This document shows, one piece after another, positions 42,089-51,228 of a stretch of 64,000 nucleotides of DNA (position 1 is the stretch's first letter; every line of letters begins with the position of its first letter). This stretch comes from Anaerococcus sp. Marseille-P3915 (GTDB taxonomy: Bacteria > Bacillota > Clostridia > Tissierellales > Peptoniphilaceae): the NCBI RefSeq assembly GCF_900258475.1, contig NZ_LT984888.1, positions 456,639 through 520,638 of the forward strand, read 5' to 3'. The notes beneath the pieces are model-generated. The model was not told the origin of the DNA, ran no database searches, and was given only the letters and a program-made list of their open reading frames with translations. The position numbers and the translations under genes are program-made.

Positions 42089-44188
42089 ATGAAAAAAACA
42101 CCTATAAAATACGGACTCCTAAGCCTGGCCCTTCTCATATCCTTACCAAACCAAGTAAGAGCAACAGAAGAGCCAGCTGAGCCGATTACAAATATAACTG
42201 AGCCTAGCAAAGAAGAAGTGGCTAAGCCAGAAGAAAATAAAAAACTAATAGAAGATAGCGAGATAGACAATACACCAGCCCCAGCCTTGGAAAGTCAAAC
42301 ACCAAGTGTGAATAATACATACCAAGCGCCAAGTGTGCCTAGCCCTAGGATAAATCTCACAACCCCTACTACTAGCCCACAAAATACAAATTACCTAAGC
42401 CAAGCAGGCAAGTTTAACCTAGAAGAAGGACCAATCAAGGTCACAGCCATTAAGACTGAACTAAATAAAAAAACAAAGGATGATAAAAACAATTTTACCC
42501 TATCATTCATGCTTGGCATCCATGCCAATTCTTTAGACAGCGAGTATACCATATCAGTATTTGCCCTTAAAAATAGCGAAAATAAGACCCTAAAGCTTGC
42601 TAATGTCATAAGTGATTCTAATGTTAAAACAGGCAAAAATCTCCTAGATAAGGCAGAACAAATTGAAAGTGAAGATGTCCTAGGTTTTAGGATTAAGACA
42701 AACATCTCAGACTATGCGAGCATAAAGGTAGAAGCAAACTTTGATCAAGATGTTAAGCCAGGTGATTATTCTATATATTATATAGTAAGCAAGGGTGAGG
42801 ATAAAAGTTTTGGCAAGGTAGATGCAAAAGTCACCAAGAAAGATGAAGATGACTTTGAGCTAGATACAAAGCCTGAATTACGAGATTATGAAAATAAAGA
42901 ATCCAAAAAGGATGACCCTATTACAAAGCTTCCTTACAAGAAATACCTAATCAATGATAGCAAGGAAGAACAAAATTTGGGCGCTTATCTTGACCTAGAC
43001 TCATCAGACTTAAGCAAGTCTAAATTTGTAATAAATTATATAGATCCAAATCTCCTCGTAGAAAAAACAGAAACAATAGCAAATCCAAAGACCTATCAAA
43101 TACCAGCCTTTAGCCTAGCTAGGATAGATGTCCTAGATAAGGATAGCAAGGAAGAAGTCAAATCTGCAGCAGTAGGAGTCTATGATTTTAAAGATTCAAA
43201 AAGGACAATGGGAGATTTGATAATCAAAGCTGGCGAAAATAAAGATAGGAAAAATGACAAGTCAAAAGAGCTAATCAATTCTTTAAGAACTGCCAATAAG
43301 GACATGGAAAAGGCCCTAGAAGCAAGGGTAAGCTCAGCTGTAAGGAAAAATGACGAACCATCTGATGAAGAGCTAGAGCTATTAACAAATAGGCTTCTAA
43401 ACCACGCAAAGATTATAAATACAATAATAAGACAAGTATTATTAAATAGCGAACTAGAAAGCTTAAGAGAATTAGAGCTAAGCGATAAAGAGGCAGCTGA
43501 GGAGGAATATAGAAATATAGCCCTTCTTTTAAAGCAATCACAAGATCTTAAGGAAAAGGCAGCCGATAAGCTTATAGCCTATGATGAAATCGACCTAAAG
43601 TCAGATTATGCCGAAGGTAATCCAAGTGAGGCTAGAAATCTAGCCTTAGACTTTGCAGATGATACAGACATAAATTACCTAACAGATTTAACTGATGGTA
43701 AAGATAAAAATTATAAAGAATTTTTAGAAGAGTTAAGTTCTAAGCTAGGCCACGCTATGACAAAGGTAGAAACAGTTACAATCACAAGCGAAGAAGACAA
43801 AAAAGAACAAGCTAACAAAGAAAACTTAGAAGATAAAAAAGAAGCTGACAAGGAAAAGGAAGCCCCTAACGAAGACGGGGTTAAGGATGAAAAACTTCCA
43901 GAAAATAAAGAAGAAGTAAAAGAAGAAAAAGAAACAAAGGAAGAAAATAAAGAAAATCCTCAAAATCCAAAAGAAAAGCAGGAAGAAAAACCTGCCAAAG
44001 ATGAAAAAGATGAAAAGCAAGACAAAGAAAAAGTTCTTCCAGAAAATCATCTAGAAAAAAAAGATGAAAAGAAGGAAGAGAAAAAGCATGAATCAAAGGT
44101 TAGAATCAAAAACTCTTACCCACTATTAGTAAGATACTTAAGAAATCTAAATAATAGGACAAATTTCTTAAATAATCAAAAAAATTAA
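42089..44188 (+). CDS. Secreted surface protein with Lys/Glu-rich C-terminal region
   Basis: A 699-residue exported protein; the second Met (42089) fits the GGAGGAG site. After a signal peptide (YGLLSLALLISLPNQVRA) and a Pro/Thr-rich spacer comes a beta-rich region (about 115-240) with FTLSFMLGIHANSLDSEYTI. Helical segments follow (VSSAVRKNDEPSDEELELLT), then about 120 residues of repetitive Lys/Glu/Asn sequence and a basic end (LVRYLRNLNNRTNFLNN). No LPXTG, membrane anchor or shared tail domain is seen. The family is not recognised. Confidence 0.72.
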   Translation: MKKTPIKYGLLSLALLISLPNQVRATEEPAEPITNITEPSKEEVAKPEENKKLIEDSEIDNTPAPALESQTPSVNNTYQAPSVPSPRINLTTPTTSPQNTNYLSQAGKFNLEEGPIKVTAIKTELNKKTKDDKNNFTLSFMLGIHANSLDSEYTISVFALKNSENKTLKLANVISDSNVKTGKNLLDKAEQIESEDVLGFRIKTNISDYASIKVEANFDQDVKPGDYSIYYIVSKGEDKSFGKVDAKVTKKDEDDFELDTKPELRDYENKESKKDDPITKLPYKKYLINDSKEEQNLGAYLDLDSSDLSKSKFVINYIDPNLLVEKTETIANPKTYQIPAFSLARIDVLDKDSKEEVKSAAVGVYDFKDSKRTMGDLIIKAGENKDRKNDKSKELINSLRTANKDMEKALEARVSSAVRKNDEPSDEELELLTNRLLNHAKIINTIIRQVLLNSELESLRELELSDKEAAEEEYRNIALLLKQSQDLKEKAADKLIAYDEIDLKSDYAEGNPSEARNLALDFADDTDINYLTDLTDGKDKNYKEFLEELSSKLGHAMTKVETVTITSEEDKKEQANKENLEDKKEADKEKEAPNEDGVKDEKLPENKEEVKEEKETKEENKENPQNPKEKQEEKPAKDEKDEKQDKEKVLPENHLEKKDEKKEEKKHESKVRIKNSYPLLVRYLRNLNNRTNFLNNQKN

Positions 44189-44222
44189 GAACGAGTAGAG
44201 CTAAAAACTAAATAAATTTTTT

Positions 44223-44270
44223 AAAAGCATCATAAACGGCTAATAATAGCCAAGTGGTGCTTTTTATTTT
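44223..44270 (+). terminator. Terminator after the Lys/Glu-rich surface gene
   Basis: Long imperfect stem AAAGCATCA..GGCTA / TAGCC..TGGTGCTTT followed by TTATTTTTT. Confidence 0.8.
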
Positions 44271-44372
44271 TTGCAAAAAAATCCTATTTCTTAACATAAA
44301 TTTAATGATCCATAATTTATAATTAAATAAAAACTTATAAAGTAAAGACAATTAATTATTAAGGAGAATCAA

Positions 44373-46829
44373 ATGAAGAAAAGAAATCTTGCAAAACTTG
44401 CCCTAATCACAGCCCTGTCGACAAGTATATTTTTTAATCACATTGAAAGTCCCCTTGCGGCAAAAGAAGATGTAAAAGCAGGCATAAATAATCAAAAAAA
44501 TGAAGATGTTATCAAAAAACTAGAAAAAGAAATCCAAGAAAAGCAAAGAGAGCTTAATGCAAGAATTAAAGAGAAAACTCGACTTGAAACTGAGATTTCA
44601 GATTTAGAGAAGAAATTAGATGAGATAAAAAGTAAATTTGATAAAGAAAGCAAGGCTGATCTAGCCAAGCTAAATAAACTAAAAGAAGAAAAGAAAATCG
44701 CAGAAAAGGCCCTAAAAGACCTTCAATCAGAGAAAAAAGCAGTCGAGCAAAAGAAAACAGAACTAGAAGGTAAAATACAAGCTAATAATGAAAAAATCGC
44801 TGAATTAAAATCTACAGACAAGACCCAAGTAGAAAAAGATATAAAAGAAGCAAAAAGTTCAAAGTCTAAAGATGAAAGCGCAAAAACAGCCTTAGAAGAG
44901 AAATTAGCAAAAGAAGTAAAAGCTCACGAAGATTTACAAAAAGAATACCAAAAAAATAAGGCATATAGCGAAAGACTTGATATAGATATAAACTCAAAGA
45001 AAAATACCCTAAATGAATTAAAGGCAAATCTTGATAAAACACAAAATGAAATCAAGAATGCTAAGGACAGAGATCAAGATATTGACAAAATAAAAGAAGA
45101 ATTAGCAAAAGCAAATAAAACAATAGAAGATTATAAAAAAATTGAGAGTAAACAGCTTGATAAAATTAAAGAAAATGAAGTCAAGATAGAAGCTCTTAAG
45201 AAGAAAAACCCTTCTTATAAGCCTGAATTAGAACAAAAGATAGATGAATTAGAAGCTCAATTAAAGGAACTTGAAGAGAAACAAAATGCTTTACAAAAAG
45301 AAATTGATAGCTTAATTTCAAAAAAACAAGGTCTTGAAAGTAAGAAAATTGAAGCCCAGGGAGAATTTGACAAACAAAAGTTAGAAGCAAATGGCTTAGA
45401 TGACGAAATTAAAGAAAAAGAAAGAAATATTGGGGATCTTGAAGTAGGCATTGAAAATGCTGAAAATTCTAATGATGCCAATAAAGAAGAGACTTTAAAA
45501 GAGCTTAAGAGTAGGTTGGATAAGACTAATAATGAAAAAAACACTCTAGAATCCCTAAAAAATGAAGCGGAAAACAAAGCAAATGAAGCTAATTCAAAAA
45601 TAGAAGCTTACAAAAAAGAAATTCAAGATACTCTAAATAGTATAAGAGAAAAAGAAGAAGAACAAAAAACAAATGCAATAAAAATAAATTCTATAACAAG
45701 TGAACAAGAAAAGTTATTAAGAGAAAAAGAGCAAAATAATATAAATTCTGATGATATAGATGAGATAAAGAGATTAGAGGCAGAGAATTCTGCAATTAGA
45801 AATAATATAGACAAATCAAAAACACATATAAATCCATTCTTAGAAGCAAAGAAAAAATATGAGAAGCAAATAGAAGAATACAATAAAATAACTGAGGAAC
45901 TTAAAGAGTTAAACACTAAAAAGGAAGAATTAACTAAGAAAATTGAAAAGCTTAATATTGAAATCTTAGATAATGAAAATACAAAGAAGACTAATGATCT
46001 TAAAGTAGAAAAAATAAAGAAGCAATTAGAAGCTTATTTAAAAGCAATAAACGAAACAAAGGCTGATATCAAGGCAAAAGTAGCAGTTATCAAAGGTTAT
46101 GATGAAAAAATAAGAGCTAAAGAAAAACTTCTTAAAGAAATTGAAGATAAAGAGGCTAGTAAAAAAGCTCTTGAAGCTGAGAATGTAGAATTAAATAAAG
46201 AACTTGCAGCAAATAAAAATAAGCTATCAAGCCTTGAAAATAAAAAGAAAGACCTTGATAATGAGGATAAAAAGCTAGATGAGAAAATTAAGACACTTAA
46301 GGATAGCTTAGATAAAAGAGTTGCTCCAGAAATGGCTAAAGACTACAAGGAAATAAAGGCAAAGCTTGATCAAAAGAAGATTTCTCTAAGACAAATCCTT
46401 GAATCAATCAAAAAAGATGAAAAGACCCTAAATGATAAAAAAGTCGGCCTAGAAGTCCTAAAAAATAAAAAGGCAAAAGAAAATCAAAAGCCAGAAAATA
46501 AGGATCAAAATAATAAGCCAAGCTCACCATCAGATAATAAGTCAAATACTAATAATAAAGCAAATACTAATGATAATAAGTCAAAGGATGACGATAAGAC
46601 AAGTGAGGATGCAGAAAAGATTAAAAATGAGAAATTTAGAAAAGCTCTAGTTAATCTTAAAATGGCTTATAAGAGAGCCTTAGCTGTCCTAGAAAGAGCA
46701 GAAAACTATATGAAAACTGCCAAGATGCCTAAAGCGAAAAGAGCTAAGCTTGAAGTTTTAGTAATAAGACAAAAACTTATCTTAGAGAAGGTAAGAATCC
46801 TAATAGAAAAGCTAGAAGCCAAAGCTTAG
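44373..46829 (+). CDS. Secreted coiled-coil protein
   Basis: An 818-residue exported protein. The signal peptide (LALITALSTSIFFNHIESPL) is followed by about 650 residues of nearly continuous coiled coil with heptads (KLEKEIQEKQRELNARIKEK and similar), resembling SMC/M-protein-type rods. An Asn/Ser/Lys-rich spacer (about 705-745) leads to a final helical domain (LVNLKMAYKRALAVLERAEN, YMKTAKMPKAKRAKLEVLVI) that resembles the shared tail domain of the neighbouring proteins only weakly. No anchor is seen. It probably forms an extended rod at the cell surface. AAGGAG precedes the ATG. Confidence 0.78.
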   Translation: MKKRNLAKLALITALSTSIFFNHIESPLAAKEDVKAGINNQKNEDVIKKLEKEIQEKQRELNARIKEKTRLETEISDLEKKLDEIKSKFDKESKADLAKLNKLKEEKKIAEKALKDLQSEKKAVEQKKTELEGKIQANNEKIAELKSTDKTQVEKDIKEAKSSKSKDESAKTALEEKLAKEVKAHEDLQKEYQKNKAYSERLDIDINSKKNTLNELKANLDKTQNEIKNAKDRDQDIDKIKEELAKANKTIEDYKKIESKQLDKIKENEVKIEALKKKNPSYKPELEQKIDELEAQLKELEEKQNALQKEIDSLISKKQGLESKKIEAQGEFDKQKLEANGLDDEIKEKERNIGDLEVGIENAENSNDANKEETLKELKSRLDKTNNEKNTLESLKNEAENKANEANSKIEAYKKEIQDTLNSIREKEEEQKTNAIKINSITSEQEKLLREKEQNNINSDDIDEIKRLEAENSAIRNNIDKSKTHINPFLEAKKKYEKQIEEYNKITEELKELNTKKEELTKKIEKLNIEILDNENTKKTNDLKVEKIKKQLEAYLKAINETKADIKAKVAVIKGYDEKIRAKEKLLKEIEDKEASKKALEAENVELNKELAANKNKLSSLENKKKDLDNEDKKLDEKIKTLKDSLDKRVAPEMAKDYKEIKAKLDQKKISLRQILESIKKDEKTLNDKKVGLEVLKNKKAKENQKPENKDQNNKPSSPSDNKSNTNNKANTNDNKSKDDDKTSEDAEKIKNEKFRKALVNLKMAYKRALAVLERAENYMKTAKMPKAKRAKLEVLVIRQKLILEKVRILIEKLEAKA

Positions 46830-46851
46830 ATAAAAATTTTAATAATATTAA

Positions 46852-46893
46852 AATACCAAGTCAAATCTGACAAGATAGACTTGGTATTTTTTT
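46852..46893 (+). terminator. Terminator after the coiled-coil gene
   Basis: Perfect 11-bp stem AATACCAAGTC / GACTTGGTATT followed by a T run. Confidence 0.9.
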
Positions 46894-46999
46894 GTTAAAT
46901 TCCAAAGAAAAATCAAAGAAAACTAGTAAATAATAGAATTTCACTTATTAATATGATATAATAATAATATATCATTTGTTAAAGTATGAAAGGACAGCG

Positions 47000-47401
47000 A
47001 TGAAGGATAAAACCAAGGATTTTATATTTTTTATATTAGCAATTATAATTTTTTATGCATTGCTTTTTGCACTTGGTTTTACCTGTCCAATCAAGGCGCT
47101 GACAGGGATTTCCTGTCCAAGCTGTGGTATGACGAGGGCTTACTTTTCCCTACTTAGGCTTAAGCCGTCTTTGGCCTTTGCTTACCATCCACTTTATCCC
47201 CTACCAGCTATTGTCTTAGTGGCTTATATATTTAGGGGAAAACTATCAGATAGATTTAAGAAAATTTCCATCATTTTGGGACTTATCTTAGTATTTGCTG
47301 TTTATTTTATAAGGATGGCTGATCCTAGCGATGATATAGTAGTATGTAGGCCTAGGGATTCGATAATTTATAAGGCCTATGAGAATCTTATTAAAAAATA
47401 A
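47000..47401 (+). CDS. DUF2752 membrane protein
   Basis: A 133-residue membrane protein with three or four hydrophobic segments. The ATG at 47000 follows AAAGGACAGCG; a TTG further upstream is unlikely. It carries the family signature CPIKALTGISCPSCGMTRAY with paired cysteines at the membrane edge (given as CPIKALTG and ISCPSCGMTRAY), and a YHPLYPLPAI segment. The role of DUF2752 is unknown. It lies 12 bases before the zinc-ribbon gene, apparently one operon with it and the DUF4234 gene. Confidence 0.85.
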   Translation: MKDKTKDFIFFILAIIIFYALLFALGFTCPIKALTGISCPSCGMTRAYFSLLRLKPSLAFAYHPLYPLPAIVLVAYIFRGKLSDRFKKISIILGLILVFAVYFIRMADPSDDIVVCRPRDSIIYKAYENLIKK

Positions 47402-47413
47402 AAAGGAGTTGAG

Positions 47414-48052
47414 ATGTTTTGTAAAAATTGTGGGGCTGAGCTAAAGCCAGGCGCTAATTTCTGTGCCCAATGCGGTAGCCCAGTTGACCAAGAAAAAATT
47501 CAACCAGCAAGCGAAAAAGTCGAATTAAATCTTGATGAGAAAAAAGAAGAATTTTCAGAAAAATTTGACGAGAAAAAGCAAGAGGCTGCTGAAAGATTAG
47601 AAGAAGTAGGCAAAGATCTAGGAGAAAAGGCTGAAAAAGTCAAGGAATCTGTAGAAGAATCCCTTGATACAGCCAAGGAAAATATTGAAGATACTGCTCA
47701 AGAAGTAAAAGAAACTGCCCAAAAGGCTGAAGAAACTCTCGATCAAACAGTTGAGGATATCAAGGAAGATGTTGAAGTTAAGCCAGCTAATAATTTATTT
47801 GAAGAAAAAGCTAGCAGTGATGCAATAGATGGATTTTCCAATGATGAAAATAGGGTAGACAATGAGCCTATCTTTAAAAGCATGAAAGATATGGAAAAAG
47901 ACGCATCTAATGAAGCAAGCATCGAGATAAAGCCAAGTGGCCTTGTGAAAATCATTGCCCTAACAGGCCTTGGAGCAGCTTCTGTTTGTGCAATTCTTTT
48001 TGCAATTGACCTACTTAGGTTAGTTATATTTACTATAGGAGGTATTTTCTAA
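47414..48052 (+). CDS. Zinc-ribbon membrane protein
   Basis: A 212-residue protein. The N-terminus is a zinc ribbon (MFCKNCGAELKPGANFCAQC) with CxxC pairs. About 110 residues of acidic, Glu/Lys-rich helix follow (EFSEKFDEKKQEAAERLEEV), resembling apolipoprotein/LEA-like repeats. One transmembrane segment lies near the C-terminus (IIALTGLGAASVCAILFAID). The topology suggests a cytoplasmic ribbon tethered to the membrane. Its stop overlaps the start of the DUF4234 gene (TAATG). Confidence 0.8.
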   Translation: MFCKNCGAELKPGANFCAQCGSPVDQEKIQPASEKVELNLDEKKEEFSEKFDEKKQEAAERLEEVGKDLGEKAEKVKESVEESLDTAKENIEDTAQEVKETAQKAEETLDQTVEDIKEDVEVKPANNLFEEKASSDAIDGFSNDENRVDNEPIFKSMKDMEKDASNEASIEIKPSGLVKIIALTGLGAASVCAILFAIDLLRLVIFTIGGIF

Positions 48053-48981
48053 TGTTAGGATTTTTATTTTCAATGGCATTTAACCTATTGGCCAACCTTC
48101 TTTCTTTAGTTTCTGTAGTATTTTTTGGATATGGTTTATATACAGTTGCTAGACAGTGGAACAAAACTGATAACCAAGACCTTTTTAACCTTACTGTTAT
48201 AAGTGGAGCATTTATGATTATAGTAAGGATAATTGACCTAATAATAAGAAAGGTAACCTATTATGATTTCTTCTTTAGGCCAATTGTAAGTGTGATTCTA
48301 ATACTCTTAGCTATTGGGGCACCAGTTTTAATATACCTAGTAGCTATGTCTGCTGGTGATGTAATCTATGAAGATGGATATTTTAACAAATTAAGCGACA
48401 CAGAGTTTTTAAAATCAGAAATAATGGCTGCCTTTGGTCTATTTATGACTGAAATAGGAAAGATAAGCTCAAAATTTGCTAAGGATGCTGATGGAGCCGC
48501 AAAGGCAAAAAGCGGAGCAAATGGAGCTTACCAAGATTCAGATGCCTTTAAATATACAGGAGATTCAGGAGATTTTCACGGAATGCTACCAGAAAGAAGA
48601 TCATTGATATTATTCTTACTATTAAATTTAATTACTTGCGGATTATATAGTCTATATTTTGTCCACACAGTATCAAGAGATGTAAATATTGCTTGCGCAG
48701 GAGATGGAGAACACACTAGTGGTGTATTAAAATATCTAATTTTAACAATCCTAACTTGTGGTATTTATGGTATTTATTGGGATTATGCCCTAGCAAATAG
48801 AACTGCAGCAAATGGTCATAGATATGGCTACCATATCCAAGAAAATGGAGCAAGCGTGATATTATGGCTACTTCTTGGTTCATGGATATGTGGACTTGGA
48901 TATTTTGTAGCAAGAAATATTACAATCAAAAACGTAAATAAGGTATGTAGAGGCTACAACCAAAAAAACCCAATTTACTAA
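48052..48981 (+). CDS. DUF4234 multi-pass membrane protein
   Basis: A 309-residue membrane protein. The N-terminal part has four hydrophobic segments. The C-terminal part holds the DUF4234 pattern in two related halves: LFLLLNLITCGLYSLYFVHT and LILTILTCGIYGIYWDYALA, each with TCG.Y..Y, then WLLLGSWICGLGYF. Function is not known. It is translationally coupled to the zinc-ribbon gene, a pairing often seen in Firmicutes, and closes the operon before a terminator. Confidence 0.85.
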   Translation: MLGFLFSMAFNLLANLLSLVSVVFFGYGLYTVARQWNKTDNQDLFNLTVISGAFMIIVRIIDLIIRKVTYYDFFFRPIVSVILILLAIGAPVLIYLVAMSAGDVIYEDGYFNKLSDTEFLKSEIMAAFGLFMTEIGKISSKFAKDADGAAKAKSGANGAYQDSDAFKYTGDSGDFHGMLPERRSLILFLLLNLITCGLYSLYFVHTVSRDVNIACAGDGEHTSGVLKYLILTILTCGIYGIYWDYALANRTAANGHRYGYHIQENGASVILWLLLGSWICGLGYFVARNITIKNVNKVCRGYNQKNPIY

Positions 48982-48989
48982 AATTAAAA

Positions 48990-49030
48990 AATCATAGCTT
49001 GTGATGAGGTCATAAGCTATGATTTTTTTT
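48990..49030 (+). terminator. Terminator of the DUF2752/zinc-ribbon/DUF4234 operon
   Basis: Perfect stem AATCATAGCTT / AAGCTATGATT followed by a T run. Confidence 0.9.
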
Positions 49031-49133
49031 GTGAAATCTTACTAAGAATAATTATTTAGGTCCATTTATAATTTTTCTTTACGCAGGTATAATGAAAAAG
49101 TAAATTTGCTAAAGAAAATTAGGGAGTAATATT

Positions 49134-51194
49134 TTGGAAAAGTTTGGAAATATGGCCTTTGATAAGAAGACTATGAAGGAAAATGTGCCTTATCCAGTTT
49201 ACCTAAAATGGAAAGAGGCAGCAAGAGGAAATGCAAACCTAGACAGAGAGACAGCTGATTCTATCGCTCATGCCATGAAGGCCTGGGCTATTTCTAAGGG
49301 TGCTACATCCTACACACATTGGTTTCAGCCCCTAAATGGCAAGACTGCAACAAAGAAAACCGCCTTTTTGAGCAGGGATGATAAGCATAATCCTATTTAT
49401 AGGTTTTCGGGTAAGGAACTAATCAAGGGAGAGCCTGATGCTTCATCCTTTCCATCCGGTGGAATGCGTTCAACTTTTGAAGCCAGGGGCTATACATATT
49501 GGGATTTGACAGCCAATTCCTTTATCTTAGACAAGGTCCTCTACATACCATCAGTCTTCGTTTCATTTTATGGGGAGAAATTAGATAAGAAGCTACCTCT
49601 AATAGAGTCAATGAACATGGTAAGCAGTGAATCCTCTAGGATTTGCAATCTTTTTTTGAAAGATGAAAAAACCTATAGGGTCAAGGCGAAACTTGGTCTT
49701 GAACAGGAATTTTATCTTATCGATAAGAAATATTTTGACAAGAGAATTGACCTCGAATATTCGGGCATGACCTTAATTGGCTCAGAGCCGATGGTTGAAA
49801 AAGAGCTGGTTTCCCATTATTTGGGTGCTATTCCTCAGAGGGTCAATGATTTTTATGAAGATGTCAATAAACAGCTTTATGACCTAGGAATCTACATGGA
49901 AGCAGAGCACAATGAGGTGGGTCCAAACCAATTTGAGATAGCGATAATGTTTGAAAATGCAAATATTTCTGTGGATAATAACCAGCTTTTGATGTACATT
50001 TTGGAAAGAACTGCCCTCAAGCACGACTTGGTTTGCCTTCTTAAGGAAAAGCCTTTTAAGAATATGGCAGGATCAGGCAAGCACAACAATTATTCCCTTG
50101 CCACAAATTATGGTAAAAACTTATTTTCACCAGGCAAGGACCCAAAAAATAACATGACCTTTCTCTTGTTTTTGGCAGCCATGATAGAGGTTTGTAACGA
50201 GTGCCAAAAGCTAATCAGGATAGCTTCATCATCTGTCACCAACGACTATAGGCTAGGAGGCGATGAGGCCCCACCAGCCATTCTTTCTGTCTTTGTGGGA
50301 CTTGATTTAGAAGAAATCCTAAAGGCCATAGCCAGGGGAGACTTTGAAGGACAAGTTCCATCTAACAAGGTTAAAATACCTCACCTGGGCGAGCTAAAAA
50401 CTGATTCATCAGACAGAAATAGGACATCGCCAATAGCCTTTACCGGCAATAAGTTTGAATTTAGGATGCTTGGCTCATCCAAATCTGCAGCAGACTTAAA
50501 TACAGTCTTAAATATTGCCATGGCAGAATCTTTAAAGAAAATCGCTGATAGGCTAGAAAAGGCCGATGAAAAATGGCGAAAAGAAGAGGCTTATGCCATA
50601 ATCAGGGAAATCTATGAAGCCAATAAGAGGATTTTATTCCAGGGTGATGGCTATTCAGAAGAATGGAAAAAAGAAGCTAGTGACCGTGGTCTTGATAATT
50701 ATCCAAGTTTTCTAGAAGCCCTAAAGGCTGCAAAGGAAGATGGGGCCTACGATATATTTGAAAGAGCGGGAATCTTTACAAGCAAGGAAATTGAATCTAT
50801 AATTAATGTTGAATTTGAAGAGGTGATCAATTTCTTCTCTTCCCAGCTAGAGATTTTAAATAATATGATCCAGCAAGAAATCCTCCCATCAGCCATGAGG
50901 GAAATCAAGGAAATCAGGGATTACCTGGCCTTTGTGGACAATGATAAGCTTAAGGCAAGGGCTAATAAGATTAATGAAGAAGTAGGAGAGCTTCTTGATT
51001 ATAGCGAGAAAATCATAAATATCTTAAAAAAATCTGAATCTATAAAAGATAGAGAAGACAAGGCTTTTTATTTGCAAAATCAGACCAGGAGCCTAGCAGA
51101 GAAGATAAGAGAAATCTCAGACTGCCTAGAAAAATTAATATCAAGAGAAAATTACTCCATGCCAAATTATGTGGACATGCTAAAATCCTTATAA
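49134..51194 (+). CDS. glnN: Glutamine synthetase type III
   Basis: A 686-residue glutamine synthetase of the large GSIII type that makes glutamine from glutamate, ammonia and ATP. Typical segments are ASSFPSGGMRSTFEARGYT, LGLEQEFYLIDKKYF, EVGPNQFEIAIMFENAN and FKNMAGSGKHNNYSLAT. The start is a TTG (49134) preceded by AGGGAG; it gives the usual N-terminus FGNMAFDKKTMKENVPYPVY. TATAAT at 49088-49093 is a likely -10. It is a single gene with no GlnR or PII gene beside it. Confidence 0.95.
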   Translation: MEKFGNMAFDKKTMKENVPYPVYLKWKEAARGNANLDRETADSIAHAMKAWAISKGATSYTHWFQPLNGKTATKKTAFLSRDDKHNPIYRFSGKELIKGEPDASSFPSGGMRSTFEARGYTYWDLTANSFILDKVLYIPSVFVSFYGEKLDKKLPLIESMNMVSSESSRICNLFLKDEKTYRVKAKLGLEQEFYLIDKKYFDKRIDLEYSGMTLIGSEPMVEKELVSHYLGAIPQRVNDFYEDVNKQLYDLGIYMEAEHNEVGPNQFEIAIMFENANISVDNNQLLMYILERTALKHDLVCLLKEKPFKNMAGSGKHNNYSLATNYGKNLFSPGKDPKNNMTFLLFLAAMIEVCNECQKLIRIASSSVTNDYRLGGDEAPPAILSVFVGLDLEEILKAIARGDFEGQVPSNKVKIPHLGELKTDSSDRNRTSPIAFTGNKFEFRMLGSSKSAADLNTVLNIAMAESLKKIADRLEKADEKWRKEEAYAIIREIYEANKRILFQGDGYSEEWKKEASDRGLDNYPSFLEALKAAKEDGAYDIFERAGIFTSKEIESIINVEFEEVINFFSSQLEILNNMIQQEILPSAMREIKEIRDYLAFVDNDKLKARANKINEEVGELLDYSEKIINILKKSESIKDREDKAFYLQNQTRSLAEKIREISDCLEKLISRENYSMPNYVDMLKSL

Positions 51195-51198
51195 AAAA

Positions 51199-51223
51199 GG
51201 CGAGCAATATGCTCGTCTTTTTA
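51199..51223. terminator. Terminator between glnN and brnQ
   Basis: Stem GGCGAGC / GCTCGTC with an AATAT loop and T run on the plus strand and an A run before it, so it can serve both converging genes. Confidence 0.8.
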
Positions 51224-51228
51224 AGTAT

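Noticed and set aside
43826..44096. Minus-strand open frames rich in Phe and Leu inside the Lys/Glu-rich surface gene.
   Set aside because: They are shadows of GAA/AAA-rich codons read in antisense.
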